Source: Falsiphaeobacter marinintestinus
GTDB lineage: Bacteria > Pseudomonadota > Alphaproteobacteria > Rhodobacterales > Rhodobacteraceae
DNA: 64,000 nucleotides
Reading direction: 5' to 3'
NCBI RefSeq assembly: GCF_007923355.1
Contig: NZ_VOGO01000001.1
Coordinates: 434,001 to 498,000 of the forward strand
Shown here: positions 16,044-23,810 of the stretch, one piece after another
How the letters are laid out: every line of letters starts with the position of its first letter
Position numbering within the stretch: position 1 is the stretch's first letter
Program-made: the position numbers and the translations under genes
The notes under the pieces: generated by a model
The model's database searches: none
What the model was told of the DNA's origin: nothing
What the model saw: only the letters and a program-made list of their open reading frames with translations

Positions 16044-16109
16044 ATGTCAGACCAGAGAATCGTGGTGATCAAGGTGCGGCGCGCTCGTACCGGAGTAAAA
16101 GATGCTTGA
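16044..16109 (+). CDS. 21-residue leader ORF overlapping the kpsT start
   Basis: ATG at 16044 follows AAGGAGGGG, the strongest Shine-Dalgarno sequence in the neighbourhood, and reads a basic 21-residue peptide (six Arg/Lys in the middle) to a TGA at 16107-16109. That stop lies inside the first codons of the kpsT-like gene (ATG at 16102), in another frame. kpsT also has its own GGAG. The arrangement fits a leader peptide coupling or tuning translation of the polysaccharide export operon. The peptide sequence itself resembles nothing I know. Confidence 0.4.
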   Translation: MSDQRIVVIKVRRARTGVKDA

Positions 16110-16761
16110 GTTCAGTAATGTCAGCAAGTCCTTCTGGACCGGAACGCAGCGAAAGGTGATCCTGGATCGCGTGTCGTTTCGTGTCGATCTGGGCCGGTCG
16201 CTGGGCATTCTGGCCCCGAACGGAACCGGCAAGACAACTTTGATCAACATGATGGCCGGGCTGGAAAAACCCGATGAGGGCGATATTCGCCGCGACTGCA
16301 AAATCTCGTTTCCGCTGGGGTTCATGGGCGGCGTGGTCACCCGGGTCTCGGCCATGGAAAACTGCCGCTATATTGCCAAGATCTATGGCATGGACCCCGA
16401 TTACGTCGAATCCTTCTGCCGCTGGCTGTGTAATCTGGGTGAGTATTTCGATCAGCCACTGGGCACCTATTCATCAGGGATGCGGGCGCGGTTTTCGTTT
16501 GCGCTGATGCTGGCGCTGGACTTTGATATGTACCTGATCGATGAAGGTATGCCCGGCACCACCGATGTTGAATTCAACCGCAAGGCCGGGTCGATCCTTC
16601 AGGAACGTCTGGCCACGACCACCATCGTCATTGTGTCACATCAGGCGGCGACGTTGAAAAAATATGCCCGGTCAGCCGCTGTGCTGCACAATGGGCAACT
16701 GACTATGTTTGACACCTTGGAAGAAGCGAAGCAGCTGTATGACTACGAAACCCAAGGCTAA
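16102..16761 (+). CDS. kpsT: Capsular polysaccharide ABC exporter ATPase, KpsT-like
   Basis: A 219-residue ATP-binding subunit of an ABC-2 type polysaccharide exporter. It shows L-A-P-N-G-T-G-K-T-T (Walker A, residues 37-46; Ala replaces the usual first Gly), the signature Y-S-S-G-M-R-A-R at about 134-141, M-Y-L-I-D-E-G (Walker B) and I-V-S-H-Q (switch His). KpsT/CtrD proteins pair with a KpsM/CtrC permease and KpsE/KpsD to move capsule across the envelope. The next gene encodes the KpsE-like partner. No permease gene lies next to it in this window. Confidence 0.88.
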   Translation: MLEFSNVSKSFWTGTQRKVILDRVSFRVDLGRSLGILAPNGTGKTTLINMMAGLEKPDEGDIRRDCKISFPLGFMGGVVTRVSAMENCRYIAKIYGMDPDYVESFCRWLCNLGEYFDQPLGTYSSGMRARFSFALMLALDFDMYLIDEGMPGTTDVEFNRKAGSILQERLATTTIVIVSHQAATLKKYARSAAVLHNGQLTMFDTLEEAKQLYDYETQG

Positions 16762-18532
16762 GAAATTCCGCATCCGCCGCAGCCCTGCAACGGGCGATCC
16801 GGCGATGGCGCAATCTGGTGCGGCCCCCGCATCGGCGGCAGCAGGATCCGCGCAGCCGCGCGTTGTGTCATCTGCCGCGCCGCAGCCTGAAGGCGCGCCA
16901 GTGCGCCCTTCTGCGCCGCCCCCGCCTGCCCAATCCCCCCAGGCTGCCGCTCAGGCCCAGCCTTCCGCTGCGCCCCGGCCAACCCAATCCGCACAGCCCG
17001 CCCAGCCTGCACAACCCGCGCCCGAACCTGCAGCGCCGCCGCAGCCCCTTGGCGTTGATGCGCAGATCGATGCGATCCGGCGCGAGGGTTTGACCGGACG
17101 CCAGTTGCGTATGGCCCGCCGGTTGGCGCAAAAGTACAAACTGCCCGCCACTTCGGATTTTGATGCCGTGCGCCTGTTGCGCGACCAGGGGGTCGATCCG
17201 TTCCAGAAATCCAACATGTTGGAGCTGGTGGTGCCGTCAGGCGGGGCCGAGCCCTATGAAGGCGCCCCGGATGCGTTTGCAAGCCTGCCCGCGACCGCAT
17301 CTGGTTCTGGCAAGGTACAGCTGCCTCAGACGATACCCACGGGCCAGCAGACCCTGCCCTCGACTGACGTCAGCCCGACCCAGCGACGCGAACGCGAAAT
17401 CGGTGACATCCAGCGCGATATCATGCGCCGCCGTCGCCGCAAGCTGGCCCTGCTGGCAACGCGACTGGCGTTTTTCGTGCTGATCCCGACAATTATTGTC
17501 GGCTGGTATTTCTATACCGTTGCCACGCCGATGTATTCGACCAAGTCCGAATTCCTGATCCTGAAGGCCGACAATGCCGGTGGTCAGGGTCTGGGCGGTC
17601 TGCTGAGCGGCACACAGTTTGCGACCAGTCAGGATTCGATCGCTGTGCAATCCTATCTGGCCTCGAAAGACGCCATGCTGCGTCTGGACGCAGATGAAGG
17701 GTTCAAGGCGCATTTCACACAAGACTGGATCGACCCGATTCAACGGCTTGGACCGGATCCGTCGAATGAAGAGGCATACAAGACCTATTCGAAAAACGTG
17801 AAGCTGGGGTACGACCCGACCGAAGGGGTGATCCGCATGGAAGTGATCGCCGCCGACCCGCAAGTCAGCGCCGATTTTTCCAACAGCCTGATCTCTTACG
17901 CCGAAGACAGGGTGAACCACCTGAGCGAACAGAAACGCACCGACCAGATGAAAGACGCGCTGGAAGGGTTTGACATGGCTCAGGGTGAACGCCGCAATGC
18001 CCAGACCGCTTTGGTCGAGCTGCAGCAACAGGGTGCGATTCTGGACCCCGAAGGCGTGATCACCACCCTGCGGTCGCAGATCAACAACATCGAAATACAA
18101 TTGCAGGAAAAGCAGTTGGAACTGGCCGCCCTGATGGACAACCAGCGCCCGAACAAGGCCAAGGTTGCAGGCGCCGAGGGGGACATTGAGCGGTTCGAAG
18201 CCCTGCTGACAAAGCTGAACGAGAAAATGATCGATGCGTCAAAGGGCGAAAATTCGCTCGCACAGCTGACCGTGCGGATCCAGATGGCGCAGGCCGATCT
18301 GGCAACGCGTGACATGATGCTGCAATCGGCGTTGCAACAGGTTGAACAGACCCGGATGGAAGCCAACCGGCAGGTTCGGTATCTGACGACGTCGGTCGAA
18401 CCCGTGGCAAGCCAGGATCCCAGCTATCCGCGCAAGTTCGAGAATACCGTTTTGGCATTTCTGGTGTTTTCCGGTATCTACCTCATGATCTCGCTTACTG
18501 CGTCGATCCTGAGAGAACAGGTAACATCGTAA
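16739..18532 (+). CDS. Capsule polysaccharide export inner-membrane protein, KpsE/CtrB-like
   Basis: A 597-residue polysaccharide co-polymerase type protein. The first ~130 residues are a cytoplasmic low-complexity region dominated by Ala, Pro and Gln. A membrane segment follows at about 238-262, then a periplasmic domain starting M-Y-S-T-K-S-E-F, a long coiled coil at about 405-540, and a second membrane segment at about 566-588 close to the C terminus. KpsE/BexC/CtrB proteins have this two-helix layout but are usually ~370-430 residues; the excess is the N-terminal extension. The start at 16739 overlaps kpsT by 23 bases; 16805 is an in-frame alternative. Confidence 0.85.
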   Translation: MTTKPKAKKFRIRRSPATGDPAMAQSGAAPASAAAGSAQPRVVSSAAPQPEGAPVRPSAPPPPAQSPQAAAQAQPSAAPRPTQSAQPAQPAQPAPEPAAPPQPLGVDAQIDAIRREGLTGRQLRMARRLAQKYKLPATSDFDAVRLLRDQGVDPFQKSNMLELVVPSGGAEPYEGAPDAFASLPATASGSGKVQLPQTIPTGQQTLPSTDVSPTQRREREIGDIQRDIMRRRRRKLALLATRLAFFVLIPTIIVGWYFYTVATPMYSTKSEFLILKADNAGGQGLGGLLSGTQFATSQDSIAVQSYLASKDAMLRLDADEGFKAHFTQDWIDPIQRLGPDPSNEEAYKTYSKNVKLGYDPTEGVIRMEVIAADPQVSADFSNSLISYAEDRVNHLSEQKRTDQMKDALEGFDMAQGERRNAQTALVELQQQGAILDPEGVITTLRSQINNIEIQLQEKQLELAALMDNQRPNKAKVAGAEGDIERFEALLTKLNEKMIDASKGENSLAQLTVRIQMAQADLATRDMMLQSALQQVEQTRMEANRQVRYLTTSVEPVASQDPSYPRKFENTVLAFLVFSGIYLMISLTASILREQVTS

Positions 18533-18539
18533 GGTCCCC

Positions 18540-19373
18540 ATGAAACATGTCCAAGTCGCTGATCTGACGATCGGCAATGACCGCCCGCTCACCGTGATCG
18601 CCGGCCCCTGTCAGCTGGAAAGCGCAGACCACGCCCAGATGATCGCGGGCCACATGAAAGAGGTGTGCGAAAAGGCCGGTGCGCAATACGTGTTCAAGGC
18701 GTCTTATGACAAGGCCAACCGAACATCGCTGGCCGGTAAACGCGGCATGGGCATTGATGGTGGGCTGAACGTGTTGAGCGATCTGCGCAAGACGATGGAC
18801 GTTCCAGTGCTGACCGACGTGCACACCGAAGCGCAATGTGCCATCGCCGCCGAGGCGGTCGATATTCTGCAGATCCCGGCGTTTTTGTGCCGCCAGACAG
18901 ATATGTTACTGGCAGCTGGACGAACAGGCGCCGCGATCAATGTGAAAAAGGGCCAGTTTTTGGCCCCATGGGAGATGCCCAATATCGTTGCCAAGATCGA
19001 AAGCACCGGTAACGAGCGGATCCTGCTGACAGAACGCGGAACCTCGTTCGGGTACAACACGCTGGTTGTAGATATGCGGTCTTTGCCGCAAATGGCGCAA
19101 AGCGGGTATCCGGTGGTCATGGATGCAACCCACTCGGTGCAACAACCGGGTGGTCAAGGTGGGTCGTCGGGCGGTCAACGTGAATTTGCGCCGGTCATGG
19201 CGCGTGCGGCCGTGGCTGTTGGCGTTGGCGCGGTGTTCATGGAAACCCACGAGGACCCTGACAATGCCCCCTGCGACGGGCCAAATATGATCTACCTGGA
19301 TCAGATGGCGGCGCTGATTGAGACATTGATGCAGTTTGATGCCCTGGCCAAGGCCAACCCGATTCAGATCTGA
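18540..19373 (+). CDS. kdsA: 3-deoxy-8-phosphooctulonate (KDO-8-P) synthase
   Basis: A 277-residue class I DAHP-fold aldolase condensing phosphoenolpyruvate with arabinose-5-phosphate. Visible are V-I-A-G-P-C-Q-L-E-S (residues 19-28), F-K-A-S-Y-D-K-A-N-R-T-S, L-T-D-V-H, N-V-K-K-G-Q-F, E-R-G-T-S-F-G-Y-N and M-E-T-H-E-D-P. Cys24 in the G-P-C motif, where the E. coli enzyme has Asn, indicates the metal-dependent class. KDO serves lipopolysaccharide and the lipid linker of ABC-exported capsules, so its place 7 bases after the export gene makes sense. Confidence 0.95.
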   Translation: MKHVQVADLTIGNDRPLTVIAGPCQLESADHAQMIAGHMKEVCEKAGAQYVFKASYDKANRTSLAGKRGMGIDGGLNVLSDLRKTMDVPVLTDVHTEAQCAIAAEAVDILQIPAFLCRQTDMLLAAGRTGAAINVKKGQFLAPWEMPNIVAKIESTGNERILLTERGTSFGYNTLVVDMRSLPQMAQSGYPVVMDATHSVQQPGGQGGSSGGQREFAPVMARAAVAVGVGAVFMETHEDPDNAPCDGPNMIYLDQMAALIETLMQFDALAKANPIQI

Positions 19374-19396
19374 CCCCAAAGACCACGAGATTTTAC

Positions 19397-20893
19397 ATGA
19401 TGAAACCTGCTGCCACGGTGACCCCGAACACCTGGGAATTTTTGCGCGACCCGATGATCAAACCCACCGGGTTTCGAGAGTATGACGCGCGCTGGAAGTA
19501 CCCCGACGAGATCAATCTGCCCGGTATGACCGCGCTGGGTCTGGGTCTGGGCACCCAGATGTACAAACGCGGGGTCGAGCCGGTGATCGCGGTCGGCAAC
19601 GACTATCGCGACTATTCGGTGGCCATCAAGAACGCGCTGGTGATCGGGCTGATGCAGGCCGGCATTCGCGTCAAGGATATCGGCCCCTGCATCACACCGA
19701 TGGCCTATTTCAGCTCTTTCCATCTGGGTGTGCCGGGGGTGGCGATGGTCACGGCCTCGCATAATCCGAATGGCTGGACCGGGGTCAAGATGGGGTTCGA
19801 GATGCCACTGACCCATGGCCCGGACGAAATGTCCGAACTGCGCGACATCGTGTTGAACGGTCAGGGCGTTGCGCGTGACGGCGGTGGGTATGAAACCGTC
19901 GATGGCGTTTTCGAGGCCTATCTGGATGATCTGGTTGGCGATTTCCGGATGAGTCGCAAGCTGAAGGTGGTCTGTGCCACCGGAAACGGGACAGCCAGTG
20001 CGTTTGGCCCCGCCCTGTTCGAGCGTCTTGGGGTGGAATGCGTGCCGTCGCATAACGAGTTGGACTATACCTTTCCGCATTACAACCCGAACCCCGAAGC
20101 CATGGAAATGCTGCACGACATGTCGGACTCGGTGAAAGCGTCGGGCGCGGACTTTGCATTGGGGTTTGACGGCGACGGCGACCGGTGCGGCGTGGTCGAT
20201 GACGAAGGCGAAGAGATTTTTGCCGATAAGGTCGGCGTGATCATGGCGCGGGATCTATCGAAAATCTATCCGGGCGCGACCTTTGTGGCGGACGTGAAAT
20301 CAACCGGGTTGTTCGCCTCGGACCCGGAACTGATCGCCAATGGTGTCAAGGCCGACTATTGGAAGACCGGCCACAGCCACATGAAACGTCGTGTACACGC
20401 GTTGGGTGCGCTGGCGGGGTTCGAGAAATCGGGTCACTATTTCATGGCCGGGCCTTTGGGCCGTGGGTATGACGACGGGATGCGTGTGGCGGTCGAGATC
20501 TGCAAGCTGATGGACCGCAACCCGGACATGAAAATGTCCGACCTGCGCAAGGCGCTGCCCAAAACCTGGTCGACGCCAAGCATGTCGCCTTATGCATCTG
20601 ACACTGAGAAGTACGGCATACTGGAGCGGTTGGTTGAAAAACTGGTGGCGAAGTTCGAAGCCGGTGAGCCCTTGGCCGGGCGGGCGATCAAAGAAATCGT
20701 GACCGTGAACGGCGCGCGGGTGATCCTGGACAACGGGTCATGGGGCTTGGTGCGCGCATCATCAAACACGCCGAACCTGGTGGTGGTTTGCGAAAGCTCG
20801 GACAGTGAAGCCGAGATGCGGGCGATCTTTGATGAGATCAACACAGTGATCCGGACCGAGCCGGGCGTGGGCGACTACGATCAGACCATCTGA
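19397..20893 (+). CDS. Phosphomannomutase/phosphoglucomutase
   Basis: A 498-residue alpha-D-phosphohexomutase with four domains. The phosphoserine loop is V-T-A-S-H-N-P-N-G at about 120-128, the Mg-binding loop is G-F-D-G-D-G-D-R-C at about 255-263, the sugar-binding loop holds G-H-S-H-M-K, and the C-terminal phosphate loop has R-A-S-S-N-T-P. Slightly longer than the typical 450-470. Mannose-1-phosphate or glucose-1-phosphate made here would feed nucleotide sugars for the polysaccharide exported by the upstream system. Two hairpins lie just after the stop. Confidence 0.92.
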   Translation: MMKPAATVTPNTWEFLRDPMIKPTGFREYDARWKYPDEINLPGMTALGLGLGTQMYKRGVEPVIAVGNDYRDYSVAIKNALVIGLMQAGIRVKDIGPCITPMAYFSSFHLGVPGVAMVTASHNPNGWTGVKMGFEMPLTHGPDEMSELRDIVLNGQGVARDGGGYETVDGVFEAYLDDLVGDFRMSRKLKVVCATGNGTASAFGPALFERLGVECVPSHNELDYTFPHYNPNPEAMEMLHDMSDSVKASGADFALGFDGDGDRCGVVDDEGEEIFADKVGVIMARDLSKIYPGATFVADVKSTGLFASDPELIANGVKADYWKTGHSHMKRRVHALGALAGFEKSGHYFMAGPLGRGYDDGMRVAVEICKLMDRNPDMKMSDLRKALPKTWSTPSMSPYASDTEKYGILERLVEKLVAKFEAGEPLAGRAIKEIVTVNGARVILDNGSWGLVRASSNTPNLVVVCESSDSEAEMRAIFDEINTVIRTEPGVGDYDQTI

Positions 20894-20934
20894 GGCGGAT
20901 GTCGCGTCCGTCACGATCTGTCAGTTTGATATAG

Positions 20935-20960
20935 GATCGGATCGTTCGCACGATCCGATC
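20935..20960. repeat. Perfect 10-bp inverted repeat after the phosphomannomutase gene
   Basis: GATCGGATCG (20935-20944) and CGATCCGATC (20951-20960) flank TTCGCA, giving a very stable hairpin 42 bases past the stop. There is no T run, so it may be an mRNA 3'-end stabiliser or a factor-dependent terminator rather than a classic intrinsic terminator. It abuts the dispersed repeat. Confidence 0.75.
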
Positions 20961-20963
20961 AAG

Positions 20964-21013
20964 GCGGGGGGCTCTGCCCCCCGCACCCCCCGGGATATTT
21001 GACGCAAGAGGAA
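20964..21013. repeat. Dispersed GC-rich palindromic repeat, copy 2 (upstream of rimO)
   Basis: The stem is GCGGGGGGC (20964-20972) with GCCCCCCGC (20976-20984) and loop TCT, then A-C6, GGGATATTT (20992-21000) and GCAAGAGGAA (21004-21013). It shares the hairpin-plus-tail plan with 5417-5466: compensatory stem changes, an identical GGGATATTT core and the same purine-rich end. It ends about 46 bases before the rimO start. Confidence 0.85.
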
Positions 21014-21059
21014 ACAGGGGAGATTGCCCCCTATTCCTTTGCGGCGTATAGGCGAGGTC

Positions 21060-22451
21060 ATGACCAGTAATCCGCCAGATCTTCGCCCCGACCTTGCCCC
21101 GAAACCGCGCTTGGGAGAAACCCCACGACACGGCCAGCCAACCATCGGCATGGTGTCGCTGGGCTGTCCCAAAGCATTGGTCGACAGTGAACGGATCCTG
21201 ACCCGGTTGCGGGCAGAAGGGTATGGCATTTCTCCGGAGTATTCGGGGGCAGATGCGGTGATCGTCAACACTTGTGGATTTCTGGACAGTGCCAAGGCGG
21301 AATCGCTGGATGCGATCGGCGAGGCGTTGACCGAGAACGGTAAGGTCATCGTGACCGGGTGTCTGGGGGCTGAACCGGATTACATCCGCGAGCATCATCC
21401 ACGTATTCTGGCCGTGACTGGCCCTCATCAGTATGAACAGGTTCTGGACGCGGTGCACAGTGCGGTCCCCCCGGACCCCGATCCGTTTGTCGATTTGTTG
21501 CCGACCAGCAGCGTGAGCCTGACCCCGAGGCATTTCAGTTATCTAAAGATTTCCGAGGGTTGCAACCACAAGTGCAAGTTCTGCATCATCCCCGATATGC
21601 GCGGGAAACTGGCCTCGCGTCCGGCCCATGCGGTGCTGCGCGAGGCGGAAAAGCTGGTTGATGCGGGGGTGAAGGAACTGTTGGTCATCTCGCAGGATAC
21701 CAGCGCCTATGGGCTGGATCGCAAGTATGATCTGAACCCCTGGAAACAGGGAGAGGTGCGCAGCCATATCACCGATCTGAGCCGGGAACTGGGGCAGTTG
21801 GGGGCTTGGGTTCGGCTGCATTATGTCTATCCCTATCCGCATGTGCGTGAGTTGATCCCGTTGATGGCAGACGCGGACAACGGCGTTTTGCCATATCTGG
21901 ACATCCCCTTTCAGCATGCTCATCCTGACACACTGCGTCGGATGGCACGGCCGGCAGCGGCGGCAAGAACGCTGGACGAAATCGCCGCATGGCGGGCCAC
22001 CTGCCCGGACATCACGCTGCGGTCGACCTTTATCGTTGGCTATCCCGGCGAAACTGAAAGCGAATTTCAGACCTTGCTGGATTGGGTGGACGAGGCGCAA
22101 CTGGATCGGGTCGGGTGCTTCAAGTACGAGAACGTCGCTGGTGCGCGGTCAAACGACCTGCCGGATCATGTGGCCGAGGACATCAAGCAGGACCGGTGGG
22201 ACCGCTTTATGGAGAAAGCGCAGGCGATTTCTGAAGCCAAGCTGGCGGCGAAGGTTGGGCAAACCCTGCAGGTTCTGGTGGATGAGGTCGATGATGAGGC
22301 CGCAACGTGCCGCACCATGGCAGACGCGCCCGAGATCGACGGGAACCTGTTCATTGACGAAGGGTTTGAAGATCTGAAACCCGGCGATCTGGTGACTGTA
22401 AAAGTCGACGAAGCCGGAGAGTATGATCTTTGGGGGCACCTTTTGCGATAA
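21060..22451 (+). CDS. rimO: Ribosomal protein S12 methylthiotransferase RimO
   Basis: A 463-residue radical SAM enzyme that methylthiolates an aspartate of ribosomal protein S12. The N-terminal UPF0004 domain has cluster cysteines at 36 (L-G-C-P-K), 72 (N-T-C-G-F) and 101 (G-C-L-G). The radical SAM motif C-N-H-K-C-K-F-C is at 168-175, and a TRAM domain closes the protein ([11 protein letters not shown] near the end). The G-C-P-K start of the first motif distinguishes RimO from MiaB. I chose the ATG at 21060; an in-frame start 36 bases upstream would begin next to the repeat tail and adds no domain. Confidence 0.95.
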   Translation: MTSNPPDLRPDLAPKPRLGETPRHGQPTIGMVSLGCPKALVDSERILTRLRAEGYGISPEYSGADAVIVNTCGFLDSAKAESLDAIGEALTENGKVIVTGCLGAEPDYIREHHPRILAVTGPHQYEQVLDAVHSAVPPDPDPFVDLLPTSSVSLTPRHFSYLKISEGCNHKCKFCIIPDMRGKLASRPAHAVLREAEKLVDAGVKELLVISQDTSAYGLDRKYDLNPWKQGEVRSHITDLSRELGQLGAWVRLHYVYPYPHVRELIPLMADADNGVLPYLDIPFQHAHPDTLRRMARPAAAARTLDEIAAWRATCPDITLRSTFIVGYPGETESEFQTLLDWVDEAQLDRVGCFKYENVAGARSNDLPDHVAEDIKQDRWDRFMEKAQAISEAKLAAKVGQTLQVLVDEVDDEAATCRTMADAPEIDGNLFIDEGFEDLKPGDLVTVKVDEAGEYDLWGHLLR

Positions 22452-22527
22452 TTTTCGCGAAATCCCCCCAATTTACTCGCCTGAAGTTTACAATACTCAA
22501 TATTTGCACCCGAACCGGGGTCGATGA

Positions 22528-22803
22528 CTATGCCGGGCGGTATAGTCGTTGCAACCGATTGAGCGCGCTTGCATTCGGGCAGTGAACCGGCGCTGCGTCA
22601 GGCGTGTCGGTCTGGGCCGAAAGCCAGATTTCGCAAAAGCCCGAGCAGCCGGATGCCCGACAGTTACTGACCAGATCGGTGAATTCGCCATCGGTCAGTT
22701 GCCCTTCAGCCATCGCTTCAGTGAAGTTGATCCCCATGACACGGGCGACCGACCGGGTCAGCCAGAAATGCCGCTGGAATTCGCCCTGTTCCTGTCCGTC
22801 CAT
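22528..22803 (-). CDS. DUF6455 family cysteine protein, third of a tandem trio
   Basis: A 91-residue soluble protein with Cys at 48, 53, 57 and 75. The pattern C-x4-C-x3-C-E-I-W-L ... H-C-P-N parallels the two upstream genes, but the second Cys is moved by two positions. The N-terminal half is a helical segment R-H-F-W-L-T-R-S-V-A-R-V-M-G-I with a G-x-L-T-D-G-E-F-T-D turn. It is the last gene of a three-gene cluster spaced by single bases. Four conserved Cys suggest metal or Fe-S binding or redox-active pairs, but no function is known to me. Confidence 0.72.
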   Translation of the reverse strand: MDGQEQGEFQRHFWLTRSVARVMGINFTEAMAEGQLTDGEFTDLVSNCRASGCSGFCEIWLSAQTDTPDAAPVHCPNASALNRLQRLYRPA

Positions 22804-22804
22804 A

Positions 22805-23089
22805 TCATCCCCCCTTGTTATCGCGTGCCGCTGCTTTGGCCTTAAGTAAATCGAACCGTTCCCGGTTCAGGCATGTGCCCGGCGCGTGGTCTGCGTGGTC
22901 GTGTGTTTCCAGCCAGCCGTCGCATCGTCCGGCCCATTGGCACCGCCGACAGGTCTGGACCATGTCCGCCCAGTCTTCTTGCGCAAGGTCCCCGGCCCGC
23001 GCTGCGCCGACGAGGTCTGTATCGGTTGCCTTGGCCATCCGGCCAACTTGCCGAAAATGGGTCATCAGTTTGCCGAGAACCTTCATCAT
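22805..23089 (-). CDS. DUF6455 family cysteine protein, second of a tandem trio
   Basis: A 94-residue paralogue of its neighbours with Cys at 47, 50, 56 and 73: C-R-R-C-Q-W-A-G-R-C-D-G-W-L, then G-T-C-L-N. The N-terminal helix is basic (F-R-Q-V-G-R-M-A-K), and the central turn reads G-D-L-A-Q-E-D-W-A-D-M-V. A start at 23089 leaves one base after the upstream stop. The C-x2-C-x5-C-x16-C arrangement resembles a small zinc or iron-sulfur site; this is inference. Confidence 0.75.
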   Translation of the reverse strand: MMKVLGKLMTHFRQVGRMAKATDTDLVGAARAGDLAQEDWADMVQTCRRCQWAGRCDGWLETHDHADHAPGTCLNRERFDLLKAKAAARDNKGG

Positions 23090-23090
23090 C

Positions 23091-23363
23091 TCAGCCTCTT
23101 ACGGAGGTTTTTTCACGCAAGGTCGCCATCAGATCTGCGTTCCGGCAATACCCGGGCGTTGCGTCGGCCAAGGTGTCGCGCCGGTTCATCCAAGCATTGC
23201 AATGGACCGGATCCGAGCAAGCGGCGCAGCGCAGAACGGCGTCTGGTACGTCCGACGGCGACATCTGTCCGCGAAACAGCAGGTCTTCAAGATCCACGCC
23301 GATGGCTGTGGCCATTCGGTCCACCAGATCAGCATGGTGTTTCAGTTTTTCCTGACTTTGCAT
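23091..23363 (-). CDS. DUF6455 family cysteine protein, first of a tandem trio
   Basis: A 90-residue protein with Cys at 46, 49, 55 and 73 in C-A-A-C-S-D-P-V-H-C-N-A-W-M and G-Y-C-R-N, the same layout as the next gene. The first 40 residues hold V-D-R-M-A-T-A-I-G-V-D and a G-Q-M-S-P-S-D-V-P turn, equivalent to G-x-L in the paralogues. It opens the operon; no gene precedes it closely on this strand (the nearest, at 23433, ends 69 bases away). DUF6455 is, as I recall, common in Rhodobacteraceae with no assigned role. Confidence 0.75.
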   Translation of the reverse strand: MQSQEKLKHHADLVDRMATAIGVDLEDLLFRGQMSPSDVPDAVLRCAACSDPVHCNAWMNRRDTLADATPGYCRNADLMATLREKTSVRG

Positions 23364-23432
23364 CTTGGGCCCTCTGAGATTGCCAACTGGCGTCAGGGTA
23401 CCTCAGGACAGCCCGGCGGCCTTTGATGCAGG

Positions 23433-23810
23433 TCAACCAACGCCCGGGCCGGTCTGATCCAGATAGGCGCGGACCGCGTCCTGAACCCGGCGAAATCGGT
23501 CGCCGCCCAGTTTCTTGCCGCCATACCAGCGGGTTACGATGATCACGTGATCGTCCATTCCAGCGCGTTCCAGCATCCGCAGGATGACCATACCCGCGCC
23601 GCTTTCACCGTCATCGGCCTTAAGAGCACCGGTTGGGAGACGCGCAGCCCAGGTGTTGTGCGTGGCTTTGGCATAGGCGCGGTCGGATTTGAGATCGGCC
23701 AGAACCGCGTCGATTTCAGCCCGACTGGTGACATGAGCCCCGCTGACTGCATACCGCGAGCCCCGGTCGGTCAGGATCACCCCCAACCGCGTGAGGGCGG
23801 GTGGGGTCAC
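23433..23810 (-). CDS. YigZ/IMPACT family protein
   Basis: A 125-residue protein corresponding to the UPF0029/IMPACT N-terminal domain: A-T-H-N-T-W-A-A-R, then D-D-G-E-S-G-A-G-M-V-I-L-R-M-L, V-I-I-V-T-R-W-Y-G-G-K-K-L-G-G-D-R-F. It lacks the second domain of longer YigZ proteins (~200 residues). The start is GTG at 23810, overlapping the stop of the M48 peptidase gene by four bases, so the two are coupled. The family is linked to translation or stress control in eukaryotes (IMPACT); the bacterial role is unclear. Confidence 0.87.
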   Translation of the reverse strand: MTPPALTRLGVILTDRGSRYAVSGAHVTSRAEIDAVLADLKSDRAYAKATHNTWAARLPTGALKADDGESGAGMVILRMLERAGMDDHVIIVTRWYGGKKLGGDRFRRVQDAVRAYLDQTGPGVG

